From positions 33,600 to 97,599 of the forward strand of contig DAOLUH010000019.1 of the NCBI GenBank assembly GCA_035420085.1: a DNA stretch of 64,000 nt, read 5' to 3'. How positions within the stretch are numbered: position 1 is the first letter of the stretch; each line of letters begins with the position of its first letter. The position numbers and the translations under genes are program-made. Shown here piece after piece: positions 1-6,679 of the stretch. The notes under the pieces were generated by a model. That model was given only the letters and a program-made list of their open reading frames with translations. It had not been told where the DNA came from and did no database searches. This stretch comes from DSWT01 sp035420085. Its GTDB lineage: Bacteria > Chloroflexota > Anaerolineae > B4-G1 > SLSP01.

Positions 1-116
1 TCTTGCGGGCAACACCTTCGATGCCATGCTATACCGCATATCCGGCAGACGTTGACAACATTGACACCCGTCAACAGCAAACATCCCCACTGCAAAGGTT
101 AAATAGGAGGAGCCAG

Positions 117-722
117 TTGAAACTGTTCAGCCGCTTTTTTCGGAAAGCGCCGCAAGCCGTCATTGTCGTTTCGGGATTGCCGCGTTCTGGCACCTCGATG
201 ATGATGAAAATGCTGGAAGCCGGTGGGCTGGAAGTGCTCACCGATCACATCCGCCAACCCAACGCTGACAACCCTCAGGGTTACTATGAATTCGAGCGTG
301 TTAAAAAGTTGCCCGAGGGCGACACACTGTGGATAAAAGAAGCCGAGGGCAAAGTTGTAAAGATCATCTCAGCCTTATTGATGCACCTGCCGCCCGATCA
401 TACCTACAAAATCCTCTTTATGCGCCGCAGCATGGACGAAATCCTGGCTTCGCAAAAACAAATGCTCGTCCGCCGCGGCGAAGATCCCGACAAGAGCAAT
501 GACGCAGATATGGCGCGTCTGTTCGAAAAGCATGTGCGCGAAGTCCACACCTGGCTGGACAAACAGCCCAACCTGACCTACCTGGATGTTGATTACAACG
601 CTATGCTGGCCGATCCCAGGCCACAACTGGCGCGCATCCTGCCATTCTTGGGATGCAATCTCGATCTCGAAAAGATGGCAGCAACCGTCAATCCGTCACT
701 TTACCGTCAAAGACGGTCATAA
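117..722 (+). CDS. Sulfotransferase-family protein
   Basis: A 201-residue protein with a P-loop-like PAPS-binding motif GLPRSGTS at residues 20-27, followed by MMMKML; this is the 5'-phosphosulfate loop of sulfotransferases. A second basic/Ser segment (MRRSMDEILASQ, about residues 100-112) sits where the 3'-phosphate-binding Arg/Ser is expected. The frame stays open upstream to position 3. I chose TTG at 117 because AGGAGG lies six bases before it (105-110) and the upstream translation is not conserved-looking. It is the first gene of an apparent operon with the V4R-like and ferredoxin genes (17-base gap). It is shorter than typical 250-300 residue sulfotransferases, so the acceptor-binding part may be reduced. 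The substrate cannot be named. Confidence 0.75.
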   Translation: MKLFSRFFRKAPQAVIVVSGLPRSGTSMMMKMLEAGGLEVLTDHIRQPNADNPQGYYEFERVKKLPEGDTLWIKEAEGKVVKIISALLMHLPPDHTYKILFMRRSMDEILASQKQMLVRRGEDPDKSNDADMARLFEKHVREVHTWLDKQPNLTYLDVDYNAMLADPRPQLARILPFLGCNLDLEKMAATVNPSLYRQRRS

Positions 723-739
723 ACTACCGAAGGGGGCGT

Positions 740-1378
740 ATGGAACGCGGAAGACATTTCCTGTCTAACCACCGCGCGCGTGTTTACCTGGACGTGATTG
801 CCGGGATCAGCGGCAAGCTCGGATTCGCCAAGGTTTTGCAGCTCGCCGGTCTACATAGCTGGATTGAAGGGTTGCCGCCATACGATGACGCCCGGGAAGT
901 GGATTTCGCTGATTTCAGCGCGTTGAACGCGATGTTGGTCAAAATGTATGGCCCGCACGCGGGCCACGGGATGGCCCTGCGAGCCGGGCGCGCGTCGTTT
1001 TTGGCGTTAGCACCGCATTTGACCGCCGTCCTCAATGTGCAGAGTACAGCTTTCCAAGCGTTGCCACCCGCACAACGGGTCAGCGCTGTCCTTCAAGCCA
1101 TCACCAACGACAATCCATCAGGTGATGTGCAAACCACGTTCCAGGTAGCCGGTGGGCAATTTATCTACACCGCCAGTCCGTGTCCCTTCTGCTGGGGACA
1201 GCATAGCGCTCCAGAGAATCTGTGCCACGGATTGGTCGGCTTTCTCCAACAGGCGGTGGAATGGGCCGGAGCCGGCGACGATTACCGTGTCGAAGAGGCA
1301 GCGTGCGCCGCCGTCAAAGAGCATAAAGATGCCAGTTGTGTGTTTGTCATTTTGAAAGTGGATCAGGAGGAACGATGA
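740..1378 (+). CDS. V4R (4-vinyl reductase)-like domain protein
   Basis: A 212-residue protein. The C-terminal third carries CPFC (residues 148-151), a Cys-His pair at 162-163 and Cys at 189 and 200, laid out like V4R domains (CxxC, then a Cys-initiated helix, then an acidic strand and a terminal CxFVI). V4R domains are small-molecule or hydrocarbon binding modules found in regulators and in bacteriochlorophyll-related proteins. The start at ATG 740 is preceded by GAAGGGGG. The stop codon overlaps the next start (ATGA), so translation is probably coupled to the ferredoxin-type protein and the two may act together. The N-terminal 120 residues are helical and unrecognised. The ligand is unknown. 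Confidence 0.6.
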   Translation: MERGRHFLSNHRARVYLDVIAGISGKLGFAKVLQLAGLHSWIEGLPPYDDAREVDFADFSALNAMLVKMYGPHAGHGMALRAGRASFLALAPHLTAVLNVQSTAFQALPPAQRVSAVLQAITNDNPSGDVQTTFQVAGGQFIYTASPCPFCWGQHSAPENLCHGLVGFLQQAVEWAGAGDDYRVEEAACAAVKEHKDASCVFVILKVDQEER

Positions 1379-2451
1379 GTGACAACCCGTACAAATTGCT
1401 GGCGGAACGGTTGGACGCGCTGCCCAACGGCTTCCCGCCCACCGATGATGGCGTGGAACTGCGGCTGCTGGCGCACATCTTCACGCCAGAAGAGGCTGCG
1501 TTAGCCGCGCAGTTGCGCCTGACACTAGAAACGCCGAATCAAATTGCCGCCCGCTTGGGCCGCGATGTGTCGGCCTTGCGCAAGCAGCTCAAAGAGATGG
1601 TACGGCGTGGGTTGATTACTGCCGGACGCACGGAGGCGGGACTCGGCTATGGCCTGATGCCATTCGCCGTCGGCATCTACGAGATGCAGGTGAACACGAT
1701 TGACGCCGAATTTGCGCGCCTGTTCGAGGACTACTATCATCAGGCATTCGGCACAATGGTGGGGATCACCCCGCAAATTCATCGTGTCGTGCCCGTCGAA
1801 CAGAGTGTGCGTGTGGATATGGAAGTGCGGCCTTTCGAGAGCGCCGCTGACATCGTCGCGCATGCCAAGGCGTGGGGCGTGATGGACTGCCTGTGCCGCA
1901 AGCAGCAGGCGCTCATCGGCCAACCCTGCGAGCACCCCCTCGACGTCTGTATGGTCTTCAGCGCCACGCCCGGCGCGTTCGATCAGAGCACAACGGTGCG
2001 CGCGCTGACCCAAGAGGGTGCGATGGCGACGTTGCGCCGCGCCGCCGAGGCGGGCCTGGTTCACTCGGTGAGCAACAACCAGCAGGGATCGTGGTACATC
2101 TGCAATTGCTGCACGTGCGCGTGCGGCATCCTGCGCGGGATGGTTGATCTGGGACTGGCGAACGTGATTGCACGGTCGGCGTTCGTCAACCAGGTGGACG
2201 AAGATGCCTGCATCGGCTGCGGTGCGTGTGTGGAGAAATGCCAGTTCGGGGCATTGTCCGTGGATGGCATCGTCCACGTCGATGCGCTGCGCTGTGTGGG
2301 CTGCGGCGTCTGCACCGTCGCCTGTCCGGTCGGCGCGCTGTCGATGGTGCGCCGTCCAGAGGAAGAAGTGCTACCTCCGCCCGCCACCGAGCGCGATTGG
2401 ATGGCCGAACGCGCCGCCGCCCGCGGCCTGGACTTGAACGCAGTGCTGTAG
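1375..2451 (+). CDS. Winged-helix protein with Cys-rich core and 2x[4Fe-4S] ferredoxin domain
   Basis: A 358-residue protein. An N-terminal helix-turn-helix-like segment (about residues 45-85, TPNQIAARLGRDVSALRKQL) resembles MarR/ArsR winged helices. A central Cys-rich part follows: CxC at 172-174, Cys 185 and 192, and a dense CNCCTCAC cluster at 243-250. Two canonical [4Fe-4S] ferredoxin motifs end it (CIGCGACVEKC, 279-289; CVGCGVCTVAC, 307-317). ATG 1375 has AGGAGG at 1365-1370 and overlaps the previous stop by four bases. The combination suggests redox-linked electron transfer or sensing. I infer that it works with the V4R-like protein; DNA binding is only suggested by the fold. Confidence 0.75.
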   Translation: MSDNPYKLLAERLDALPNGFPPTDDGVELRLLAHIFTPEEAALAAQLRLTLETPNQIAARLGRDVSALRKQLKEMVRRGLITAGRTEAGLGYGLMPFAVGIYEMQVNTIDAEFARLFEDYYHQAFGTMVGITPQIHRVVPVEQSVRVDMEVRPFESAADIVAHAKAWGVMDCLCRKQQALIGQPCEHPLDVCMVFSATPGAFDQSTTVRALTQEGAMATLRRAAEAGLVHSVSNNQQGSWYICNCCTCACGILRGMVDLGLANVIARSAFVNQVDEDACIGCGACVEKCQFGALSVDGIVHVDALRCVGCGVCTVACPVGALSMVRRPEEEVLPPPATERDWMAERAAARGLDLNAVL

Positions 2452-2459
2452 AAATGATG

Positions 2460-2502
2460 CGTGATGCGTGACAGGTTCTTCACGTATCACGCATCACGTT
2501 TT
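2460..2502 (+). terminator. Hairpin terminator after the ferredoxin operon
   Basis: GTGATGCGTGA (2461-2471) pairs perfectly with TCACGCATCAC (2487-2497), extended by one more C-G pair, and is followed by TTTT at 2499-2502. It sits between the convergent ferredoxin gene and leuS, so it can end transcription from the left. Confidence 0.65.
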
Positions 2503-2507
2503 ACGGG

Positions 2508-5075
2508 CTAGATGATCACATTCACCAGCCGTCCCGGCGCGACGATGATCCGGCGCGCGGGATGCTCGGCCAGCACTTGCTGGATGACGGGCGTTGCCAG
2601 CGCCGCCTCCCGTGCGACTTCCTCGTCGGCGTCCGCGTCGATGCTGATGCGGGCGCGCACCTTCCCGTTGACCTGCACCGCAATTTCCACCGTCTGCGCT
2701 TGCGCCAGCGCCGCATCGAAGGCGGGCCACTCCTGGTGATGGATGCTGCCTTGCCCGCCGGTGCGCTGCCACAGTTCCTCGGCGATGAAGGGCGCGAACG
2801 GAGCCAGCAGCTTCAGCAGCATCGCCCGCGCCGCCACGAAGTTGGGCGTATCGCCAAACGCACGCCGGTAAGCCTCCAGCGCATTGGTGAACGTCATCAG
2901 TGCGCTGATCGCCTTGTTGAACCGCAGCGCCTCAACCTCCTCCGTCACCTCCCGAATCGTCCGGTGCATTGCCCCCACAATTTGCCATTTGCCATTCGCT
3001 ACGCCCCCTTCGCCATTTGCCATTTGCCATTTGCCATTCCCCACTCGCCACACCTTCTGCAAAAACCGCCGCACGCCTTCGATGTGCTGCGGCGTTGTCC
3101 CGTCGTCCTCCGTTTCCCAGACGACGTTGGCCTCGAACGGCCCCATGAACATCAGGTGCAGCCTCGTCACGTCGGCGCCGTAACGGCTGATGACGTCCTC
3201 CGGCGCGACGACGTTGCCTTTGGACTTCGACATACGCACGGGGCGGCCTGTCCCCGGCTCGCGGGCGTGCAGGACGCCCTGGCTGCGCAGCACCGGCAGC
3301 GGCTCGCGGAACTCCACCAGCCCGGCGTCGGCCAGCATCTTCGTCCAGAAGCGCGCGTACATCAGGTGGCCGACTGCGTGCTCCGCGCCGCCGACGTAGA
3401 CGTCCACCGGCAGCCAGCGAGCGACTTCCGCCGGGTCGAAGGGCTGCGTGGCGTTGTGCGGATCGACGAAGCGCAGGTAGTACCACGATGAGCAGACGAA
3501 GCCCGTCATTGTGTCGGTTTCGCGCTCGGCAGGGCCGCCGCAGCGCGGGCAGGTGACATTGACGAAGTCCGGCAGGTTCGCCAGCGGCGACTTCCCGTCC
3601 CCGCGCGGGCGATAGTCGGGCAGCGGGGGCAGCGTCACCGGCAGATCGTTCGTGGGCACGGGCACTTCTCCGCACGTTGGGCAGTGGATGATCGGGATCG
3701 GCGTCCCCCAATACCGTTGCCGCGAGACCAGCCAGTCGCGCAGCCGGTAGTGGACGGCGCGTTTCCCCTTGCCCTGTGCTACCAGCCAATCCGCGATGGC
3801 GTCTTGCGCGGCGACCGAGTCCATGCCGTCGAAGTCGCCGGAGTTGATCATTACGCCAGGTTCGGTGTAGGGCAGCTCAACCCTCCCCGCACCGGCAGGC
3901 GGCGCGATGACGACTTTGACCGGCAGGCCGTATTTCTGCGCGAAGGCGTAGTCGCGCGTATCGTGCGCCGGAACGCCCATGATCGCGCCGGAACCGTGCT
4001 CCGCCAGCACGTAGTCGGCGACGAAGATCGGGACGCGCTCGCCATTGGGCATCACAGCATAAGCGCCGGTGGGGACGCCGTCAGGCTCGCGGGTGTGTCG
4101 TTCCAGGTCGGAGCGGTTTTCCGCCTGGCGGATGTAGGCGCGAACGGCCTCTCGCTGCTCCGGCGTGCAGATACTTTCGGCCAGCGGATGCTCCGGCGCC
4201 AGCGCCACGAACGTCACGCCGAAGAACGTGTCGGGGCGGGTGGTGAAGACGGAGAGCGCGGGATTGGTAATTGGTAATTGGTGATTGGGTGATTGGTGAT
4301 CGGTGATCGGGGATTGGGAAGCGGCGTGACGCCCAACTTTCAACTTGTAACTTTCAACTTGCAACTCTATTTCCACCCCCTCACTCCGCCCGATCCAATG
4401 TCGTTGCATCGCCAGGATGTGTTCGGGCCAGTCCAGACGCGCCAGGTCGGCGTACAGCTCTTCGGCGTAGGCGGTGACGCGGATGTACCACTGCTTGCGT
4501 TTGCGCCGCACGACGGGGTTGTGACAACGCCAGCAAGCGCCGTCCTCGATCTCCTCGGCAGCCAGCACCGTCTGGCAGCTTTCGCACCAGTTGACGGGGG
4601 CCTCGGCGCGGTAGGCCAACCCTTTCTTGTACAGCATCAGGAAGAAGTGCTGGTTCCAGCGGTAGAAGGCGGGATCGGCGGAGGTGAATTCGCGCTCCCA
4701 GTCGTAGGAGCAGCCCAACAGGTCCAGTTGGTGGCGGTAGTTGGCGGCGTAGTGCGCGGTGCTTTCGGCGGGATGACTGCCGCGCTTCATCGCCTCGTTC
4801 TCGGCGGGCAGGCCGAAGGCGTCCCAGCCCATGGGGTGCAGCACCGTCTCGCCGCGCATCCGGTGGTAGCGGGCGATGACGTCGCTGGGCACGTAGTTGC
4901 GCCCGTGCCCGACGCTCAGCCCGGCCCCGGAAGGGTAGGGGAAGAAGTCCAGGCAATAGTAGGTTTTTTGTCCAGGCCGGGGCATCGGCGTGCGGTACGT
5001 TTGCTCCCGCGCCCAACGCTCGCGCCAGTAGCTTTCGATGTCCCATGGAATATAATTTTCGATCTCGGTGTTCAT
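2508..5075 (-). CDS. leuS: Leucyl-tRNA synthetase
   Basis: An 855-residue class I synthetase that charges tRNA-Leu. The catalytic signature appears as YPSGAGLSVGHGRNY (a HIGH variant with Ser in place of the first His) and the KMSKS loop as VRMSKSKGNV. The editing domain (TTRPDT, then the GTGA-equivalent GSGAIMGVPAHD) and a C-terminal anticodon-binding domain are present. The start is ATG 5075, giving MNTEIENYIPWD; upstream codons lie in a repeat. Two in-frame insertions are encoded by repeats: about 30 residues before VFTTRPDT (DNA 4262-4368) and about 25 residues between FLQKVWR and HRTIREV (DNA 2982-3050). Both lie at domain joints where insertion could be tolerated. No stop or frameshift is seen. 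Confidence 0.95.
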   Translation of the reverse strand: MNTEIENYIPWDIESYWRERWAREQTYRTPMPRPGQKTYYCLDFFPYPSGAGLSVGHGRNYVPSDVIARYHRMRGETVLHPMGWDAFGLPAENEAMKRGSHPAESTAHYAANYRHQLDLLGCSYDWEREFTSADPAFYRWNQHFFLMLYKKGLAYRAEAPVNWCESCQTVLAAEEIEDGACWRCHNPVVRRKRKQWYIRVTAYAEELYADLARLDWPEHILAMQRHWIGRSEGVEIELQVESYKLKVGRHAASQSPITDHQSPNHQLPITNPALSVFTTRPDTFFGVTFVALAPEHPLAESICTPEQREAVRAYIRQAENRSDLERHTREPDGVPTGAYAVMPNGERVPIFVADYVLAEHGSGAIMGVPAHDTRDYAFAQKYGLPVKVVIAPPAGAGRVELPYTEPGVMINSGDFDGMDSVAAQDAIADWLVAQGKGKRAVHYRLRDWLVSRQRYWGTPIPIIHCPTCGEVPVPTNDLPVTLPPLPDYRPRGDGKSPLANLPDFVNVTCPRCGGPAERETDTMTGFVCSSWYYLRFVDPHNATQPFDPAEVARWLPVDVYVGGAEHAVGHLMYARFWTKMLADAGLVEFREPLPVLRSQGVLHAREPGTGRPVRMSKSKGNVVAPEDVISRYGADVTRLHLMFMGPFEANVVWETEDDGTTPQHIEGVRRFLQKVWRVGNGKWQMANGEGGVANGKWQIVGAMHRTIREVTEEVEALRFNKAISALMTFTNALEAYRRAFGDTPNFVAARAMLLKLLAPFAPFIAEELWQRTGGQGSIHHQEWPAFDAALAQAQTVEIAVQVNGKVRARISIDADADEEVAREAALATPVIQQVLAEHPARRIIVAPGRLVNVII
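2982..3050. repeat. In-frame (TTTGCCA)n-type heptamer repeat inside leuS
   Basis: Degenerate tandem copies of TTTGCCAT with variants (TTCGCCA, TTCCCCA) run through the coding sequence and encode Trp/Gln/Met/Ala/Asn/Gly-rich residues (GNGKWQMANG) absent from ordinary leucyl-tRNA synthetases. The length keeps frame. Confidence 0.85.
4262..4368. repeat. In-frame GATTGGT- and CAACTTT-type tandem repeats inside leuS
   Basis: Two different repeat families sit side by side in the editing-domain linker of leuS. One is (GATTGGTAATTGGT)-like at 4262-4318, read on the coding strand as SPITDHQSPNHQLPITN. The other is (CAACTTTCAACTTGTAA)-like at 4331-4368, read as VESYKLKVG. Similar GATTGG words lie just upstream of leuS at 5099-5140. 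Confidence 0.85.
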
Positions 5076-5098
5076 CCTCTCATCTCCTCGTGTTGTGA

Positions 5099-5140
5099 AT
5101 TTGCAATCAACCAATCTCCAATCAACCAATCTTCAATCAC
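5099..5140. repeat. CAATCAAC/CCAATCTC tandem repeat in the leuS 5' region
   Basis: Degenerate heptamers (AATCAACCAATCTCC repeated) lie between the leader ORF and the leuS Shine-Dalgarno. It is the same family as the insertion at 4262-4318. Confidence 0.75.
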
Positions 5141-5217
5141 AACGCGAGATCGCCGGACGCCGATGCTGCGGGCGTCCGGGGGAACACCTCCTGATGACAC
5201 TGGATATTGTTCTGCAT
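5137..5217 (-). CDS. Short ORF (26 codons) in the leuS leader, possible leader peptide
   Basis: ATG at 5217 is preceded by GAGAGG at a spacing of about six bases. The ORF runs 26 codons and ends ...SGDLAL just before its TGA, so two Leu codons (CTC, TTG) sit at the very end. A perfect 9-bp hairpin (CCGGACGCC/GGCGTCCGG, 5153-5179) lies inside it. Position upstream of leuS and terminal Leu codons fit a leucine-responsive leader, but no competing terminator with a U-tract was found. Treat it as a candidate. It could also be a chance ORF. Confidence 0.35.
   Translation of the reverse strand: MQNNIQCHQEVFPRTPAASASGDLAL
5153..5179. other. Perfect GC-rich hairpin in the leuS leader
   Basis: CCGGACGCC and GGCGTCCGG are exact inverted copies separated by nine bases (GATGCTGCG). 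There is no following U-run on either strand, so it is not a classic terminator. It could pause transcription or shield ribosome access. Confidence 0.6.
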
Positions 5218-5259
5218 TGCAAACCTCTCGAATAAAATGACCTTGCCTTAACGCTTAAG

Positions 5260-5304
5260 GCGGATCACAATCCGCCGTTCCCGCAGCGCCGGATTGTGAT
5301 CCGC
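5260..5304. repeat. Inverted repeat GCGGATCACAATCCG
   Basis: Fifteen-base perfect arms at 5260-5274 and 5290-5304 flank a 15-base centre. It lies in the 585-base region between leuS and the hydrolase gene that contains no long gene. It resembles other dispersed intergenic palindromes in this window. Confidence 0.75.
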
Positions 5305-5365
5305 GCAAGCTATTCGTGATCGCTGGTGTGGAATCTCACATCGAGACTCCTTGCCGGCGGTGGCT

Positions 5366-5421
5366 CGGTCGGAGACCGGCCACAGCGCGCTAAACTTTGT
5401 GCTCGGGCCGGTCTCCGACCG
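5366..5421. repeat. Inverted repeat CGGTCGGAGACCGGCC, copy 1
   Basis: Sixteen-base perfect arms at 5366-5381 and 5406-5421. A 21-base stretch starting GCTCGGGCCGGTCTCC at 5401-5421 recurs exactly at 34787-34807, so this is a dispersed family. Confidence 0.8.
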
Positions 5422-5443
5422 TGCCCGCGTTTGTTATCCCATG

Positions 5444-5474
5444 AAAAAACGCCCCCGTTTGGGAGGCGTTTTTT
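5444..5474 (-). terminator. Rho-independent terminator of the small RNA
   Basis: AAAAAACGCC, then a G-U wobble and two G-C pairs, closes on CAAAC and ends in GGCGTTTTTT. The 13-bp stem works on both strands, so it can also stop transcription coming from the left. Confidence 0.85.
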
Positions 5475-5608
5475 GAAATGACGAAAGCCTTAACGCGAGT
5501 CAATGCGCACCCAAACGGCAATGCCTCCTGTGGGTAAGGAGGCTCGCAACGGCAAGGGTGAATCGGCTTTGACTGTATCGCATAAGGCTATACCTGCTTT
5601 GTCGATCT
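5444..5608 (-). ncRNA. Structured small RNA candidate with own promoter and terminator (6S-like rod)
   Basis: A consensus promoter (-35 5638-5643, -10 5615-5620) leads to a predicted start near 5608, and a strong intrinsic terminator ends at 5444, giving about 165 nt without a plausible ORF. The RNA folds as one long interrupted rod. From the tip: 5543-5537 with 5529-5523 (7 bp, 7-nt loop); a 12/10-nt internal loop; CACCC 5560-5556 with 5512-5508; AGTCAA 5574-5569 with 5503-5498; TGCG 5582-5579 with 5497-5494; AGCCTTA 5589-5583 with 5492-5486; and a short closing stem GAC/GTC. The rod with a central bubble, length and stand-alone unit recall 6S RNA, which binds RNA polymerase, but I see no diagnostic sequence. 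It could alternatively be a leuS leader attenuator, since leuS follows about 370 bases downstream. Confidence 0.55.
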
Positions 5609-5614
5609 GGTTTT

Positions 5615-5643
5615 ACTATAGCATCAAAGTGCTGAATGTGCAA
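5615..5643 (-). promoter_or_regulatory. Sigma70-type promoter for the small RNA
   Basis: -35 TTGCAC (5643-5638) and -10 TATAGT (5620-5615) are separated by exactly 17 bases. It begins 18 bases after the stop codon of the hydrolase gene. Confidence 0.7.
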
Positions 5644-5660
5644 GTGTCTGGCAATCTGTT

Positions 5661-6494
5661 TTATGCCCTTTGCGCCAACCACGCTTCCACGTCACCCAAA
5701 ACCTGCGCACGCCCTGGTTCGTTAAAGACTTCGTGATAGAAGCCTTCGTAGATTTTCAGCGTCTTGTCGACAGAGCTGACCGTATCGTACAACAGCTTTG
5801 CGCCTGCCGGATCAACCAGCTTGTCCTCGCTGCCCTGCACGATGAGGAGCGGTAGGGTGATTTTGGCAGCTTCGGCGGTGATGCGCTGTGTCGCCGCGAC
5901 GAGTTCGCCCGCCAGGCGCGCCGTTATTTTGCCCGTGTACACCAGCGGATCATTGACGTAAGCCTGCACGACGGCAGGATCGCGGCTGATACCTTCTGCA
6001 GCCAAAGCTGTCAATCCAGTCTTGGGCATCAGCACCGAAAGTAGTTTCCCCATGAAGACGACCATGGGCGAAATATCGCCCGCCATTTTCACCAGCGGCC
6101 CGGAGAGCACCGCGCCCGCCAGTTCGTTTTGGTGTTCGAGCAGATACAATGCGCCGATCAGCCCGCCCATGCTGTGTCCCACGAGAAAGACCGGCTTGTC
6201 CGGGTGCTCCAGACGGATTGCGTCGAAGTAGCGCTTGAGCGTGTCCGTGTAATCTGTGAAGCGATCCACGTAGACGCGCGCGCCTTCGGATTTGCCATGC
6301 CCGATGTGATCCAGGCCATAGACGGCGTACCCAAGCGGGACGAAGTGATTGACGACGTTCATATACCGCCCGCAGTGCTCCGCCAGCCCGTGGACGATCA
6401 ACAGCACAGCTTTACATTCCGTTTCCGGCAACCAGGCCTGATAATAAATCTTCGCGTTGCGCACACCTTGTAAGAATCCGTCACAATGTTCCAT
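5661..6494 (-). CDS. Alpha/beta hydrolase, monoacylglycerol-lipase-like
   Basis: A 277-residue serine hydrolase of the lysophospholipase/monoacylglycerol lipase group. The oxyanion HG is at residues 35-36, the nucleophile elbow GHSMGG at 106-111 (Ser108), the acid in GSEDKLVD (Asp224) and the base in YHEVFNE (His254). A lid segment lies between residues 130 and 200. There is no signal peptide, so it is likely cytoplasmic and acts on lysolipids or monoacylglycerols. ATG 6494 has GGGAGG about eight bases upstream. It lies downstream of a repeat-filled gap. Confidence 0.9.
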   Translation of the reverse strand: MEHCDGFLQGVRNAKIYYQAWLPETECKAVLLIVHGLAEHCGRYMNVVNHFVPLGYAVYGLDHIGHGKSEGARVYVDRFTDYTDTLKRYFDAIRLEHPDKPVFLVGHSMGGLIGALYLLEHQNELAGAVLSGPLVKMAGDISPMVVFMGKLLSVLMPKTGLTALAAEGISRDPAVVQAYVNDPLVYTGKITARLAGELVAATQRITAEAAKITLPLLIVQGSEDKLVDPAGAKLLYDTVSSVDKTLKIYEGFYHEVFNEPGRAQVLGDVEAWLAQRA

Positions 6495-6508
6495 AAATAT
6501 GGCCTCCC

Positions 6509-6628
6509 TTGAAAATAAACCGCTTGAAAATAAACCGCTAATCTCGCTAATCTACGCAAATCTTTTGAAAATTAGCGAAGATTCGCGTGATTCGCGGTTG
6601 AAATTTTCATCCAACCGCTGGTGAACGC
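6509..6628. repeat. AT-rich tandem repeats (CTTGAAAATAAACCG; AATCTCGCTAATCT; GATTCGCGGTTG)
   Basis: The 185-base gap between the hydrolase and the DUF2298 gene holds two tandem CTTGAAAATAAACCGC units, then words AATCTCGCTAATCTACGC and GATTCGCGGTTGAAATTTT. The last family recurs at 36896-36955, where it is coding. Confidence 0.7.
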
Positions 6629-6679
6629 CAGTTAATGAGAAATTCCTATGCCAGGAGTTGATTCGTCTTTCGCGCAGAG

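Noticed and set aside
3..116. Longer N-terminus of the sulfotransferase from TTG at 3
   Set aside because: No ribosome binding site there and an ideal AGGAGG precedes TTG 117.
2562..3491. A 309-codon plus-strand frame over leuS
   Set aside because: Antisense shadow of conserved leuS sequence.
5076..5340. T-box riboswitch before leuS
   Set aside because: No TGGNACCGCG T-box word on the minus strand; the hairpin present is not followed by a U-run.
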